Positions 1 through 12,400 of a stretch of DNA of 64,000 bases are shown piece by piece. A program made the translations under genes and the position numbers. Within the stretch, counting starts at the first letter, position 1. Each line of letters begins with the position of its first letter. The notes beneath the pieces are model-generated. The model saw only the letters and a program-made list of their open reading frames with translations. It did no database searches and was not told the DNA's origin. This DNA comes from Zingiber officinale (Eukaryota; Streptophyta; Magnoliopsida; Zingiberales; Zingiberaceae). The stretch lies in NCBI RefSeq assembly GCF_018446385.1, contig NW_024589884.1, positions 1 through 64,000 on the forward strand, given 5' to 3'.

Positions 1-1454
1 GAAGATAGAAATTTGGTTGTGCTCGAGTGTCAGTGTTGGTTCGTCTGTAGTAGTCGAGCGTAGCAGAGTTGCAACACAATAGTATCACAAAGACGGCACA
101 CTAGGATGATCATGGAAGCTCGTAGGAAAGTTATGTATCAAGTGTTGGTCGAACATGCCTTTTAAAGAGTATTAAAGGCACCTCCATCTGCAAATTTAAT
201 CTTGTAAACTTTGGCCTCTTATCAGCTCCGATGACTACTGTTTCGTTCCAAAGTACATCTAATGCACCTTCGAGGTGCCTCCAGTGCATTCCAGGATGCT
301 TTCGCTCAAATCTATGCACAGGCACCTCCATTAGGTCCAGGATGCCTCTGCGCACCTCGGAGGTACATCGGATATTGAAACTTTACTTTTGCACTTCACT
401 CTTGTAAAATATATTAGTTTAAAAAATAAAAAATAACCTATAAAATAGAGTTAGCACAATTAAAATAAAATAATTATTAATTAGAACATATTTTTTAAAG
501 ATCAAGATCTAGTTAAGATCTCTGCTTAGACATCCAAAATAGCTCTAAGCTGGACCGTGCCTATAGTCTCATTAGGACTCGTTCTCACTGGATCACTCTC
601 CTCACTCACATTTACGTATCATTTGCAATCAATTGATTTGTCTTTTGACCCACTAGGTCTTCTTGCCAGTTGTCAGGTCCGCAGATCCAATTGAACTTCG
701 GTCAGTTGTCAAATCCTGCAGACCCAGCTGAGTTTTGTATTAGATATCTAGTCACACCTTGATTTATCTTGACTTCGTGTCAGTTATTAGATTCTCGGAC
801 CTAACTGGGCTTCAGTCTAGTGTCAGATACTCAAGACATATCAATTCCTACATACTCAGTAAAAAAGTTAGATAAATATAATATCTAACTTTAATTCATT
901 TGTCATTCATTAAAATCTGAATTTGATCATTAATATTATAACTATATGTCTGTACCGACTGGAATAGTGCATTGATGTTAAGAACCGAAGGGTGAGATTT
1001 AAGTTTCCTGATGATCCATATGTTTTCAGTTATTGTTTCTTCGAGTTGTCAACTAATTCCCCTGCAATGTTTTAGGTTGGTGAAGTTTGCTCCACATTGC
1101 TAAAAATATCAGCCTGGGCCGCCTGCTGAGTTCTAGTTCATCGGCGTTTTCGTTAAAGTGTCTTATGATGAGACGTTCATAATCATGTCAGTAAGTACTT
1201 TTACTTGGCAAAACACAAGCCGATAATGACCAATTATGAGCTGAAAAACACAAGCAGTGAGTTAACAATGACTAATGATGTAAGTTGAAGGAATAAAGTG
1301 CAGAGAGAATTTGTTGTATTATTTTGTTTTAAAAAATTAATTAATCACTTTTATTAAAAAGTGTAGTATATTATTTGTATGCCATTATTTTCATATAGGA
1401 ATATATTTTACATTTTCAGTTGCAGCTTAAATTGCCTATTTAATCTAAAAATTA
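1..1454. other. Left-edge non-genic stretch with degenerate repeat motifs
   Basis: No gene is supported here. Positions about 131-360 hold several copies of a motif like GGCACCTCC / GGAGGTGCC, arranged in both orientations. Positions about 660-840 hold three loose copies of a roughly 50-70 bp unit built on GTCAGTTGTCAGATCC and CAGACCCAACTGA. Both look like pieces of old LTR or other dispersed repeats, but I cannot name the family. The remainder is AT-rich. The short open frames in this stretch have no recognisable domains. Confidence 0.4.
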
Positions 1455-1560
1455 ATAAAATAAAATTTATTTAAATATAGATGATATAATAAAAGATGGA
1501 GTTTAATGACGTAAAAAGATTTATCCAACCACCTAGTGAGAAAATACTTGATTATTATTA
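1455..1560 (+). repeat. 3' end fragment of an RTE-type LINE
   Basis: This stretch matches the 3' end of the LINE in the intron at 9780-9905. It shares the ATTTATTTAAATATAGATGA block, a GACGTAAAAAG block and the CACCTAGTGAGAAAA block just before the tail. It is a short remnant, plus orientation, with no coding capacity. It shows that the same LINE family was active several times in this neighbourhood. Confidence 0.6.
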
Positions 1561-1795
1561 TTGTAGTACTATAATCAAGCTGTTTATGAAATAATAATCG
1601 TCACTAAATATTCCATTAACGCCTTAAATCTGATGACAATTCTATTTCCTTAATTCCACTCTGTACACTAAACCTGCATATCAACAAAACACAACAGATA
1701 TTCTACTTCACCGTCAAGTTCTTGCTTAGAACTCAAATTCCTATATTTTCTGCAGACGAATGAAACAACATTAAGTTCACCGAATAGAGAGAGAT

Positions 1796-4700
1796 TTATT
1801 TATTTAGATTAGAAGCATGTGCATAATGTACCTGTTTATTCATAAGATTGAGTAAAACCAATGACAAAGCATATAAGGTGATAGAGATGATGACTCCTGA
1901 AATCAAGTTGAAGAGCAATTGCTTGTTGTCCCCGGTCGGTATCATTGCAGGCTTCAGCTTGTTTGTTAGAATAAATATTCGATGCGCAACCTATACAAGG
2001 AATTCAAAGACAAGTTAGTACTCCATTTTGATCTACATGCCATGTACCAATCTCTATTATCAGGTTCGATGTTTATGTACAGTGACAAATATGATGGTGT
2101 TGAGCATAAAGTTCAGCATCGGGTAGTTGGGAACGATCGACAGTAGCTTTTGAGGTTGTGCATCTGGTTTCCCTGATCTGCATTTTGTCACAAAGAGGAT
2201 CCAGGAAGCTTTGGGGTAACATGTGGTGGTGCATTTTTTTTTTGAACTCAAACGAACGTAAAGGAACACATACCTTAGCCATATATGGAACTGTGCTATG
2301 TAGCTCTCCAGTGTCATCTTTCCGAGCCACCTTATTGTAGCAAGACATTCAGCTATCTAATCTCCAATAAAATCAACCAAAAGTTGCAATGCTTGTGAAA
2401 GAATGAGAGTAATACCCGAAGAGGGTGAGGGTATAGCTTCGAAATTCCTGAGTGATGTTCCGCAAGCAGATACATACTCTGATTGCCCAGTAGTTGCAGA
2501 ATGAGATGTATCAGCACGAATTAGAACACAGTGATAGTAAAAAAAATTGAATGAGATGGAGAATACGACACGTGATCGGTATCCATGATGTATATGGATG
2601 GTATCTGTTGTAGGTATACTTTTCGAGCTTGTAAATGTACTCATACCATAGATAACCAACCTGGAATTAGAACACTTAGATAAAGCAAAAAGAAGATATT
2701 TCACACATGTGGAAAGACTTCAGTAAGGAACAAATCCTGCATTTGAAGTAATACCACAAGGCAGATTGCAGAGATACAAGTTTTGATCAATGTTCTCAGC
2801 TTCACTTCTGTTTGTTCTAATTTTTCCAACCATCCCTCTACCTGTACTAAAAATTGTCAAATTATCAACAAGAATCCTACCATGTTAGTTGAGATGGTCA
2901 GGCACTTACCATTGGATGAAAATAAGCATATATCATTCCCAATATCCAAATATAGCGATCAAGGCCAGCTCGGAAATTCCATTCGTGCATAGGTGGGTAC
3001 TTCCTTGAGGCATCCGGATCATTATATGCTGCAATTTAAGGTTATCACTATCAGTTTGGAAACACCGGAATCAAGCAAACAGTGTGGACTCTCACTCAAG
3101 TTCTAATGATGCCCACCTAAAAGGAAAGTGAAGGGCGCCCAAACGAAATCATAGACACGAGGAATCTCCCACACTGCAACGATCACCAAGAAGCATGCAG
3201 CAATTTTGATTGCAATCACTGATCCAGTCTCATTGTATTTATTAAGAATTCCAAGTGAGCAGTAGACCATCAAAGTGAAAAATGTGTGCATAGGGCAGAT
3301 GTAATACAACATATAGTGGTTGCCAAGGATGATGCAGCAAAATGCTACAAAAAAGTTCAATCGCCATATCATCTGTTCTACATGACAAAATCCACAAGTT
3401 TTGGTTTCAGATTTACAATTGATATTTCAACAAGAATAAACATTGTTTATGTTCAAGGTTATCACCTGGCAAAATCGCGCAAGGCTGAAATCTTTTCGGA
3501 CATAATAATAAGAGAAGTTGCCAAACCCAGTCATCCACACGTATGCAGCAATAAAAACACGAATTGCATTGTAAGTTTCTTTAGCATTAAAGTAATGATA
3601 CATCACAAAGAGTACCTGAACAGGAAAGAGAGTGTCAAGTTCCAGTCGAGCCTTCAATAATCTGAGTTCTTAAATTTTATAGTGTTCAAAATTTTCCAGG
3701 ATGATAGATTGTAGTGTTAGTAAACTAAATAGGAACTAAGCACAAGAAACATAAATGCTTTCTTTGGGGAAGGGTTCTCTTACTTGCATCCATCCTTTCC
3801 ATTCCTCAGTTTGGTGCCTATTGAGATATTGGACTGGTTTCGATGAGAATGGAGAAGTGTCGTGATGGATCTTTAAAGAAGTCATTGCTGCTACAATGAT
3901 GAGAAGGAAAAACAGAAAAAAGAAAAGATCCCTGTTGTAGTTCTGCAAAGGACAAAAGGCAGTTCAATTATGTGTCTCAGATTGAAGAAATTACAAGAAC
4001 TTGCTAATACATGATGTTCATCTTTACAAGAAGTGCTTAGTTAACTATATTGTTTCCCGAAATGAACCCTTGCTTTTCCTCAGATTTTTCAGGCTAAAAG
4101 TAACAAAGCTTACAAAGTCTGGGAACACTAAAAATGGTGTAGTAAAAAAAAGAAGTTGCAGTGATGTGTAATCAGTCAAGAATTTATCTACCTAAAAACA
4201 AAAGATCAGATATTGACAACATTCAACACTATCTACTGAGATAGTTTATCTCGATGTTTTAATGAAATTATTCAGAATAAATTCACGTTGTCCCGAATAA
4301 TTTAGAGGGAGGAAATTTTATAACAAATTGGATATTCATTTATAACAGCTTGTTATAAAGATCGATCTGGGAGGCCTTAGAGCTAAAGTTGTTACAACAA
4401 TTTGAGTGGTTTGGAGCAAGAGCATAATGGTTCAGGAACCTTTGTCAGATTAAAGAAGCATGTGATTGATATGCTCATCTAACTTGTGAAGCACAAACTT
4501 TAAATGGATAAAGTTGAAATGTATTCATTCTCATTCGGTTGTGAAGAAATAGAACCTTTTTGGACTCCCCAAACAGATCAGTTCTATCACATAGGTAGAA
4601 ATAAACCAAGAAGGCTCCAAATTCAGATCTGAAAACCAGCAATTCGGTAGTTAAGCAAGCTATTCCCATTAACATAGAATATCATGGCAATACTTACGCA

Positions 4701-5337
4701 GCTCTCAATGTCAAGCGATTGTCTAGTAGGAAATCCTTCTCCATCATGAAAAATCTAGGCAGTGAAATCAAACAAGTGCACTTGTGAGTGACAGCGACAA
4801 AACATTAAGGCTTCTTTTTTCTTTTTCTTTTTTTCTTAGGCTTCAAGTAACCTGAAAAGTCCTGCTTTTTGTTTGTAAGCTCTTGAAGATTCCGGTGACA
4901 GGCCACTCTCCAACAATTGTTTTTTGGCTTCTTCCTTGAGTAAAATATCAGGGACGGTGGGATTGACAGTTGCTTGCCTGCTTATTTTAAAAACAAATAT
5001 AGAATAAAAAAATCAGGCCGCGATCCAAATCTGATCATCATCAGAATTCTGGGAGGAGAAGTGACCTTGATTTGTTCCAGAACTCTAGCGCTTCTGCATA
5101 CATCCATGCCAAAAGAATGGGGATGAATCCAACCAACACCGCCATCTACAGCAAGAAAATGCCCAAAATCACATTATCTGATGCGCTCAATATCCAAACC
5201 GCAAAAATATCACAAAAGAACCCTAGAGAATCCTAACATTTTGCCCCCCGAGATAGAATAAATCGCTTCAAAAACTCACGAAAAGGAAGAAAAAAATCGC
5301 GCACCTGGCCAGGCGTAATCGGCCCTGAAATCTCCAT
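1796..5337 (-). CDS. RWA: REDUCED WALL ACETYLATION (RWA) protein, CAS1-domain membrane protein
   Basis: About 15 exons on the minus strand encode a polytopic membrane protein of the RWA/CASD1 family. This family is needed for O-acetylation of wall polysaccharides in the Golgi, probably by supplying acetyl donor to TBL transferases. The start [11 protein letters not shown] (5337) is followed after an intron by [20 protein letters not shown]. Recognisable family blocks are [20 protein letters not shown] (4640-4560), the [14 protein letters not shown] helix (about 3940), [20 protein letters not shown] (about 3540), [20 protein letters not shown] (about 3310), [20 protein letters not shown] (about 3025), [20 protein letters not shown] (about 2645), [19 protein letters not shown] (about 2325) and [13 protein letters not shown] (about 1980). 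As in plant RWAs, no N-terminal SGNH esterase-like domain is seen. The last codons (after ...[11 protein letters not shown]) are chosen by reading through to TAA at 1796; an alternative last exon is possible. The family call is firm; individual exon edges are approximate. Confidence 0.9.
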
Positions 5338-6457
5338 CCGAGTTAGAAGGGCCTCGAACTTCAGAGGGGCGCCATTGCAAGGTCATCAATGATCAAACAA
5401 CCGAACAACACCGGAGAAGCGTCGCCTTGTTCCCCGGAAAGCCAAAACCATCCGGGAGCTTCATGCCACGAACTTACGCATCAGATCCCGCAGCAAGAAC
5501 CCTAATCTTTTTTCACGAGAAGCCCTCGCCTTCCTCAGATCTGCAGAGCTGGAGCAGGGCGGAGGTTTATAGGTTGAGCAGGGCTGAGATATGCTACCGC
5601 GGGAATGAGAGAGAAGGGAAAAACTTGTCTCTTTACATGGAAATGAGATATTATTTATCGCGCACGACTATTAAAGTGAAGCTTGGAGAACAAATTAATA
5701 TATTTTATTTTCTCTCTCAACCTTTATAAATTCGTATAATATGAGTGTGTAAATTTTAAACTTGAGAAGAGTTTTTTAAAAAAGAGAACGTGACACACAA
5801 AGATAAAAAATGTAAAAACATGCAAATTTGGGGGGCAAAGTGAAATTCTCCATTCAATAATTATATACTGTTTTTTTGCCATCGTTTGGGAGCGACCATG
5901 ACTCGGAAATCTTGTTTGATTCGTGGTAGTTGAATAGGGGAGGAGGCGGCCTCAAAGGAACGGTCGAAAGTGCATGATGGTGACATGACTATCTATAAAA
6001 AATATTAGCACATCATCAGTCAAATAAATTAATATTTAGAATATTTCTGATCGATGAAATAAGGGAAAATAACTAAGAGATATTCACCGATTTTTTCCTA
6101 CCAAATTTGTTATGATATTGAATCCATAAAATTTGTTTATTAGAAATAAAATTTTGGAATAAGTTTATTAAAACATCAAAAGTTAGTAGCTAACTTCAAA
6201 ATCTTTAGTATTGAGATGGACCATGAATGGCACAGAACAGGCTAACCTTCTGACTTCTGTTATTGCCAAATTAAAAATATTGCTCATAACAAGTAGCAGT
6301 AATTGAGCGGCAAAATAGTAAATTCAAAAGGGCGGAGAGCATGTATATTTGATACGGTGTCGTTTCCTTTTAAGATTATTTTACCACATCTACAAGTATG
6401 AGGATGAATTTACCCCAGTTCTTTGCACCCGCCTCGCCTTGATTATGTTGGTTGTGT
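5338..6457. other. RWA leader/promoter and intergenic spacer
   Basis: Positions 5338 to about 5600 are GC-richer and are probably the RWA leader and core promoter on the minus strand. The rest (about 5650-6370) is AT-rich. It includes a poorly defined stretch around 5990-6200 with no recognisable gene. The 3' UTR of the J-domain gene should lie at about 6250-6457. No RNA gene was recognised. Confidence 0.4.
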
Positions 6458-9400
6458 TCACCATTGCTTCTTCCCTTTCTTTTTCCTCTTCGTGCTGCTG
6501 CTCTTGGAGGAACTGCTGCCATTCGCGGGCGAAGGGCTCTCGCTCGGAGTGGTGCTGTTGGTTTCGAACATGCCTGACTGCATCGCGTTCTGCAACCACT
6601 CAAAGAATTCTTCCTCTGTCATGGTCTCGTCTCTTGGGGCGGAAGATGAAGCTGTACCTGTTCCTTTGAAGCTTGCTTGCTTGGTTAGGCTGGTGTTGAC
6701 GTGAAAACTTGGTTTGTGAGTGTTGGCAGGACAATTCATTCCCTGACACCAAAAGTTGAGTTATGAGATCATTTTAATTGTCAAACAATTTACAAAATAA
6801 ACCATAATTTTAAAGAGAGCGAATCAGATGAAGGTTTGCAATGAAAACCAGAACAACAACTGGAATAAATCAAGCTCCCTGGATTTGCATTACTGAATCC
6901 TGGAGTATTACAGTCTAAAAGCTACTAAAAATTTTAAATAAGTCGGACAGCCTACCTGACAGGCAAACCAATCCGTCACCTCGTAAATTTTGCTATTTGC
7001 ACATACATACACTCTTGGCAGATCCAACTGGAAAAGTTCACATCGAGACAAAATGCATGAAGTATATACAAAAATGGGTATCACATGGAGATAAGACAGC
7101 GAAGCAATGGGTGTTGCAGATACCTTCTGCATTAATCCCAATAAAAGAGGTTGGGAAGATTGTTCAACCCAACCGTCGCCATCTTTGGCTTGGTGGAACT
7201 CTTTGCAATCCTACCACAAAGATATTTGTGAGATGTCTTGAAAGAAAAAAAAAGAGTATATTGCCTGAGTACAATTTTAAAACCTGGCACCATCTTGCTT
7301 GGGATTTAGATTTATCTGTGCAAATCCAGATGTGAAAATCTTTGCATTTCTTGCAGGCTATTCTTCTTGATTCTCCTTTGTACGAGCCTTCATATTCTGT
7401 TTCAGAATGACTAAATCCTGGTCTGAAAATACCATGTTTCCCTTTCTGCAAAGAAACGACTGTTAGAAACTTAATACCAACAAATAAACAGAGCTCCCAC
7501 ATCCAATGTAGATAAGTATATTAACATGCATTCTAGTAAAGAATATTGTGACCAAGTTTGCCAAACATGCTTTCCTATGATGGCCTACCTATACAATATG
7601 AAGTTTCATAAACTCACGATCCATAGATCATAAAATTCTAAAACCTACTTATAGCAATCATGAATCATAGACAGAATAAGTTTCACAATAATATACTCAT
7701 AAATAGAGAAACGGTTAAACCAATTCTATAATATTACTTGCAGCTCCTGCTAATGGAAACTATAATAGATGTGGCAAAGATAAGCTCGAGTTCGTATGTT
7801 ACATATTAAACTGATTCATACATTATTTCAGATGTTCAGGAAAAATGAAAAAATGATCCAGTCAGTTTAGTGCTCAACGAATGATTGTGAGAGTCAGATA
7901 TGTTTATATGCTTAGCAATGTTCAGTAACTCCAACTCCTTAATATCATACTTTAAATTTTAAGTAGAAAAAAAATTAACACCATACAGCTACAGAATTGA
8001 TAATGTAATGCTACATATGATATAGGTTTTAAACCAAAGAACATTTAACATTCAAAGAAAAGGCAGAAAACTAAATGAGATGCTAATTTGCTAATCATTG
8101 TATTTTGTAGAGTGTACTATATAGATGAAACTTTGGGAAAAAGTAATACAAAAAAGATTAAGGAAGGAGACCTACCGAAAATCAATTTGGGTTCATGGCT
8201 GGAAGGTCGATAATAAAAGATATACATCTTCTTAGACAATTAATTAAAAATACACGGAGCAAAAATAAAATCTAGACATGGGATTCATTGATTTAGAAAA
8301 AGTTTATGGTAGAGTTCCTAGAGAAATTATATGGAGAATTCTAGAAAAACAAGGTGCTAACGTAACATATATTGAACTAATTAAAGATATGTACGAGATG
8401 TAATGACCAGAGTAAGATTTAGGTGAAGTAACTAAAGCATTTCCAATAGAAGGGGAGCCTTGGCGCAACGGTAAAGTTGTTGTCATGTGACCAAAAGGTC
8501 ACGAGTTAGAATCCTAGAAAGAGCCTCTTGCAAAAAGCAGGGTAAGGCTGCATACAATGGATCAGCTCTAAATCCTTATCTTTTTATACTAATTATGAAT
8601 GAACTCACTGCACACATTCAAAACACAGTATGTATGTTATTTGCGGATAATATTATTTTGGTAAATGATATTATTTTGATAGGTGGAACATGTAAAGGAG
8701 TAAATACTAAACTAAAATCTTGACGGGAAAAACTAGAGGGGAAAAGTTTTAGGTTTAGTAAAATAAAGACAGAATATATATAATTTAAATTTAGCAATAT
8801 TAGACGTAATGAGATAATTGTTAAGATAGGAGATGATGAGTTATCCGAACCAAGAGTTTTAAATATTTAGGATCATTTTTATAAAATGATGGAGGGATTG
8901 AGAGAGATATCTTACATAGAATACAAGTAGAATGGTTGAAATGGAGGAGAGCGTCAAGTGTTTTATATGACCGTAAACAACAACAACAACAAAGCCTTTT
9001 CTCACTAGGTGGGGTCGACTGTATAAATCCTTTTACGTCATTGAGCTCTATCTCCTACTATATCATCATCTATATTTAAATAAATTTTATCTTATTTTAT
9101 TGTTGCTAACCAAGTCTTTTTTTGTCCTCCTCGTTTGATATGCATGTTTATCATAGTTTTACATCGCCTAACTGGAACATTTATTGGTCGTCTAAGTACA
9201 TGACCGTACTATCTTAAACGTGTCTCTCGGAGTTTTTCCTCAATAGATGCAATTCCGACTCTCTCTAATGCTCTCATTTCTTATTTTGCCCATCCTCGTA
9301 TGTCCACACATCCACCTTAACATCCTCATCTCTGCAACTCTCATCTTCTACTCATGTGCTCGAGTCATAGCCCAACATTCAGCTTTATAGAATTTATCTT

Positions 9401-12400
9401 TAAGTTTAAGAGATACTTTACGGTGACATAAAACACTCAACGCTCCCCTCCATTTCACCCATCCTGCAGTTTAAATGAAAGTTTTACAAAATCGCAGTTA
9501 GGCCTGCTATGTTATATGGAGCTGAATGTTGGGATATTACTCACATGAGCAAAGGATGAGAGTTGTAGAAATGAGGATGTTAAGATGAATGTGTGGACAT
9601 ACGAGGATGGAGAAAATAAGAAATGAGAGCATTAGAGAGACAGTTGGAGTTACATCTATTGAGGAAAATTTCGAGAGATCGTTTAAGATGGTATGGGCAT
9701 GTAATCAATAAATGCTTCAATTAGGCGATGTGAAACTATGACAAATATGCATATCAAACGAGGAAGACCAAAAAAGACTTGATTAGTAATAATAAAACAA
9801 GATAAAATTTATTTAAATATAGATGATGATATAGTAGAAAATAGAGCTTAATAGCGTAAAAGGATCAATACAGCCAACCCCACCTAGTGAGATAAAACTT
9901 GGTTGTAGATGAAACAGATGAGTACTAAAGGATATAATGTTGATCACTCTGCTATAGGCCAAGAGCTACTATGGGCACGGATGGATGGACTGCAGAAACG
10001 GATATATCTTCTCAGACACAAAGGTGCAATATCTATTGATCCTCCACCACCATAGTCTATTGCATTTTCACAGCTTCATTCTGTATTTCACCTTGCTAGC
10101 TACCTTCACTAGGTAATTTTGATTTAAGAATTACCAAGTGAGTTAACTTGTGAATTTAACTGGAGTTTACCCAATCTAACACAACTTATTGAGTTAACCA
10201 GTTCAACTTAATCTCAGTCATAGAATAGTGCAATCCGACAGTCTAGATAATGTCTGAAAAAACATTGAACTTCATCTGAGAGGTCTGTGGATTACGTAAA
10301 CTATATGAGCCTCATGCATTAATAATAACCAGCCAGCCGTAAGCATAATGCTTGCTCCTTTCTCCTTAAATCAATAACAACAATTTTCTTCCAAACCCTT
10401 TATGGTGTTTTAGCTATTCCCTTCCCTATATACAGTAATGCCCAAAATCCAACACTATGGAAATGAAACTTATACTGGTGATCAAATATAGATGATTTAG
10501 AAAGACACGTACATGGCCTTAGCAGTTAAAACTGAATGGAATAGGAAAGAGAACAACACTTCTTATATATTGGTTACTGTCACAGTTTTCAGGTAATTGA
10601 GCCACCTAGAAGTATTCCATTCATTGCTTTACATCCATATTAGAAAATCAACACCAAGATTTTACTGATCCAAGATAATCTACATTTTGACTAGCAACAT
10701 GCACTTCTCATATGACAGCTACAAAGCTAAAAGGTTTGCAACAATAAAGCTAAAATAAAATAAAAGAAAAGAAAAGAAAAAGAGAGCATAGACAACCTGT
10801 CGTGGAGAATTCTGAAATCTTCGGAAATAGTTCAATAGCTCTTCCTTTCTCAATTCTTCATCATAGGCTTTCCGCTTCAAAGAATCTAACAGAACCTGAT
10901 AAGATAAAAATGATCAGGATAAATTTTTGTTGTTTTTTACATTAATGAATGTTTGGGTAATGGATAAGAGGAGAAGAAAATATATAACTTGCATTGAGAA
11001 AAAAAGATAAGGATTTCCACCTCATATCCATTTTGGAGCTTTTTAAATGCTTCTGCAGCTTTGTCGTTACCCATATTTTTATCAGGGTGGACAAGCATTG
11101 CCTAAGCCAGTTTGTGAACATTAATTAGTTAAAATATGTACTGATAAGCAGAAACCAAAAAGTTGATAGATTGCAACTATCACCTTCTTTCTATACTCTC
11201 TCTTGAGTTGAGTGACATCTACATTCTCATAGCGCAAGAAACCTAGAGCTGAATAGTGATCTGAGCACTTCAACAACCGAGCCACTTCATCTTCAGAGGT
11301 CAATTCCTCAGTTCCACTAGTTGAAGGAAAGCCTGAGCTACGATCAGGTGGCATGTTAGATGAAGAATGGAAAGCATCGCCCCCATGTGAAGAATGAGAA
11401 GACTCCCTAAAGGAAAAGCCAGCTTGACTCTGGTTTTGCCTAGCTTCCCCTGAAGAACTGCCAGACTTATAGTCATTAATGTTATTCTTCAGAAAGTAAA
11501 TAAGAAAATCCGTGGAAATAAAAGAAGCATTAAGGCTGAAGAACAGCCCAAGCCATCCTAAGTAGCATCTAACACAGTGCATAGAATATAGTGTGGTGAT
11601 AAGGAGGGCAATCCGATCATGTCCGAGCACAAATGTGATTCCTGTGTAAGAGAAAGTAAAGTGTCAATAGACCAATTTAGCTATTGTTGTACTTCACATG
11701 GGCCTTAGTATCATTATAAGCACTGGAGGCTACCTGAAAGAATTGACACAAACCCTGTTACCCAAAAGCTGCCATAGAACCACAAGATCCCCATAGCAAG
11801 GACAGCCAAAATCAGAATTGATAATCCAATACCAATGACAATTACCATTGCAGTAGCAATGACCTGTTCATAAAGGATAACTAAAATTCTAAGACTTATA
11901 AAAAGGTAAACAATCAAATACTAAACTTCAAGTAAACAAAAGTGTCAACGACAATTCATTCCTGCAAAATTATTAGAAACAATGTCCAAAGAAAGAGAAA
12001 TACATCAACAGTGAGAACAGAAGATGAAAGAAAAGGTGAAGAAGGAACAATAAAAAAATCTCAACCATATAACAAAAAGTTTATGCACATGAACAAACAT
12101 ATGAATGATTAAGGCTATAGTTATGTCTTGTTAAGATAAAAGGTAGTGGATCTTCAAACTCTTGAATTTGGTTTTTAAATTTGTCATTTATGCATGACAA
12201 CAATCAGAGTTCATTGACCATACTACCTGTGGACTTGTGCTCATCAGGGAGTACGACCAGCATGAGGCAAGTCCAATTACAGTCGAACTTTACTGATCAA
12301 ACAATTTCTATCAATCCTTTGTATCAATGCATGGAAACAAACTAAATCAAGGGAGTAACAAGTGAGCTCAAGATGCAGTACAACATCTGGAGCAACCAGG

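Larger units (their letters stand above)
8150..9905 (+). mobile_element. Decayed RTE-type LINE in an intron of the J-domain gene
   Basis: Plus-strand remnants of a non-LTR reverse transcriptase are readable. They are FGFMAGRSIIKDIHLLRQLI (about 8190-8250), the active-site side GSALNPYLFILIMNELTAHI then FADNIILVND (8552-8670), and the C-terminal VRPAMLYGAECWDI (about 9500). The active-site FADD motif of the family reads FADN here. Frameshifts and stops are numerous, so it is dead. It ends near 9905 with the CACCTAGTGAGA... block and a short GTTGT tail. It lies antisense to the host gene inside its largest intron. A SINE and a second, inverted LINE copy interrupt it. Confidence 0.85.

Noticed and set aside
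131-355. 74-codon minus-strand frame at the left edge
   Set aside because: It is built from GGCACCTCC-type repeated motifs, consistent with repeat DNA rather than a gene.
8454-8530. A tRNA gene
   Set aside because: A and B box-like motifs are present, but no cloverleaf with acceptor stem can be folded and the flanking body is that of an Au SINE.
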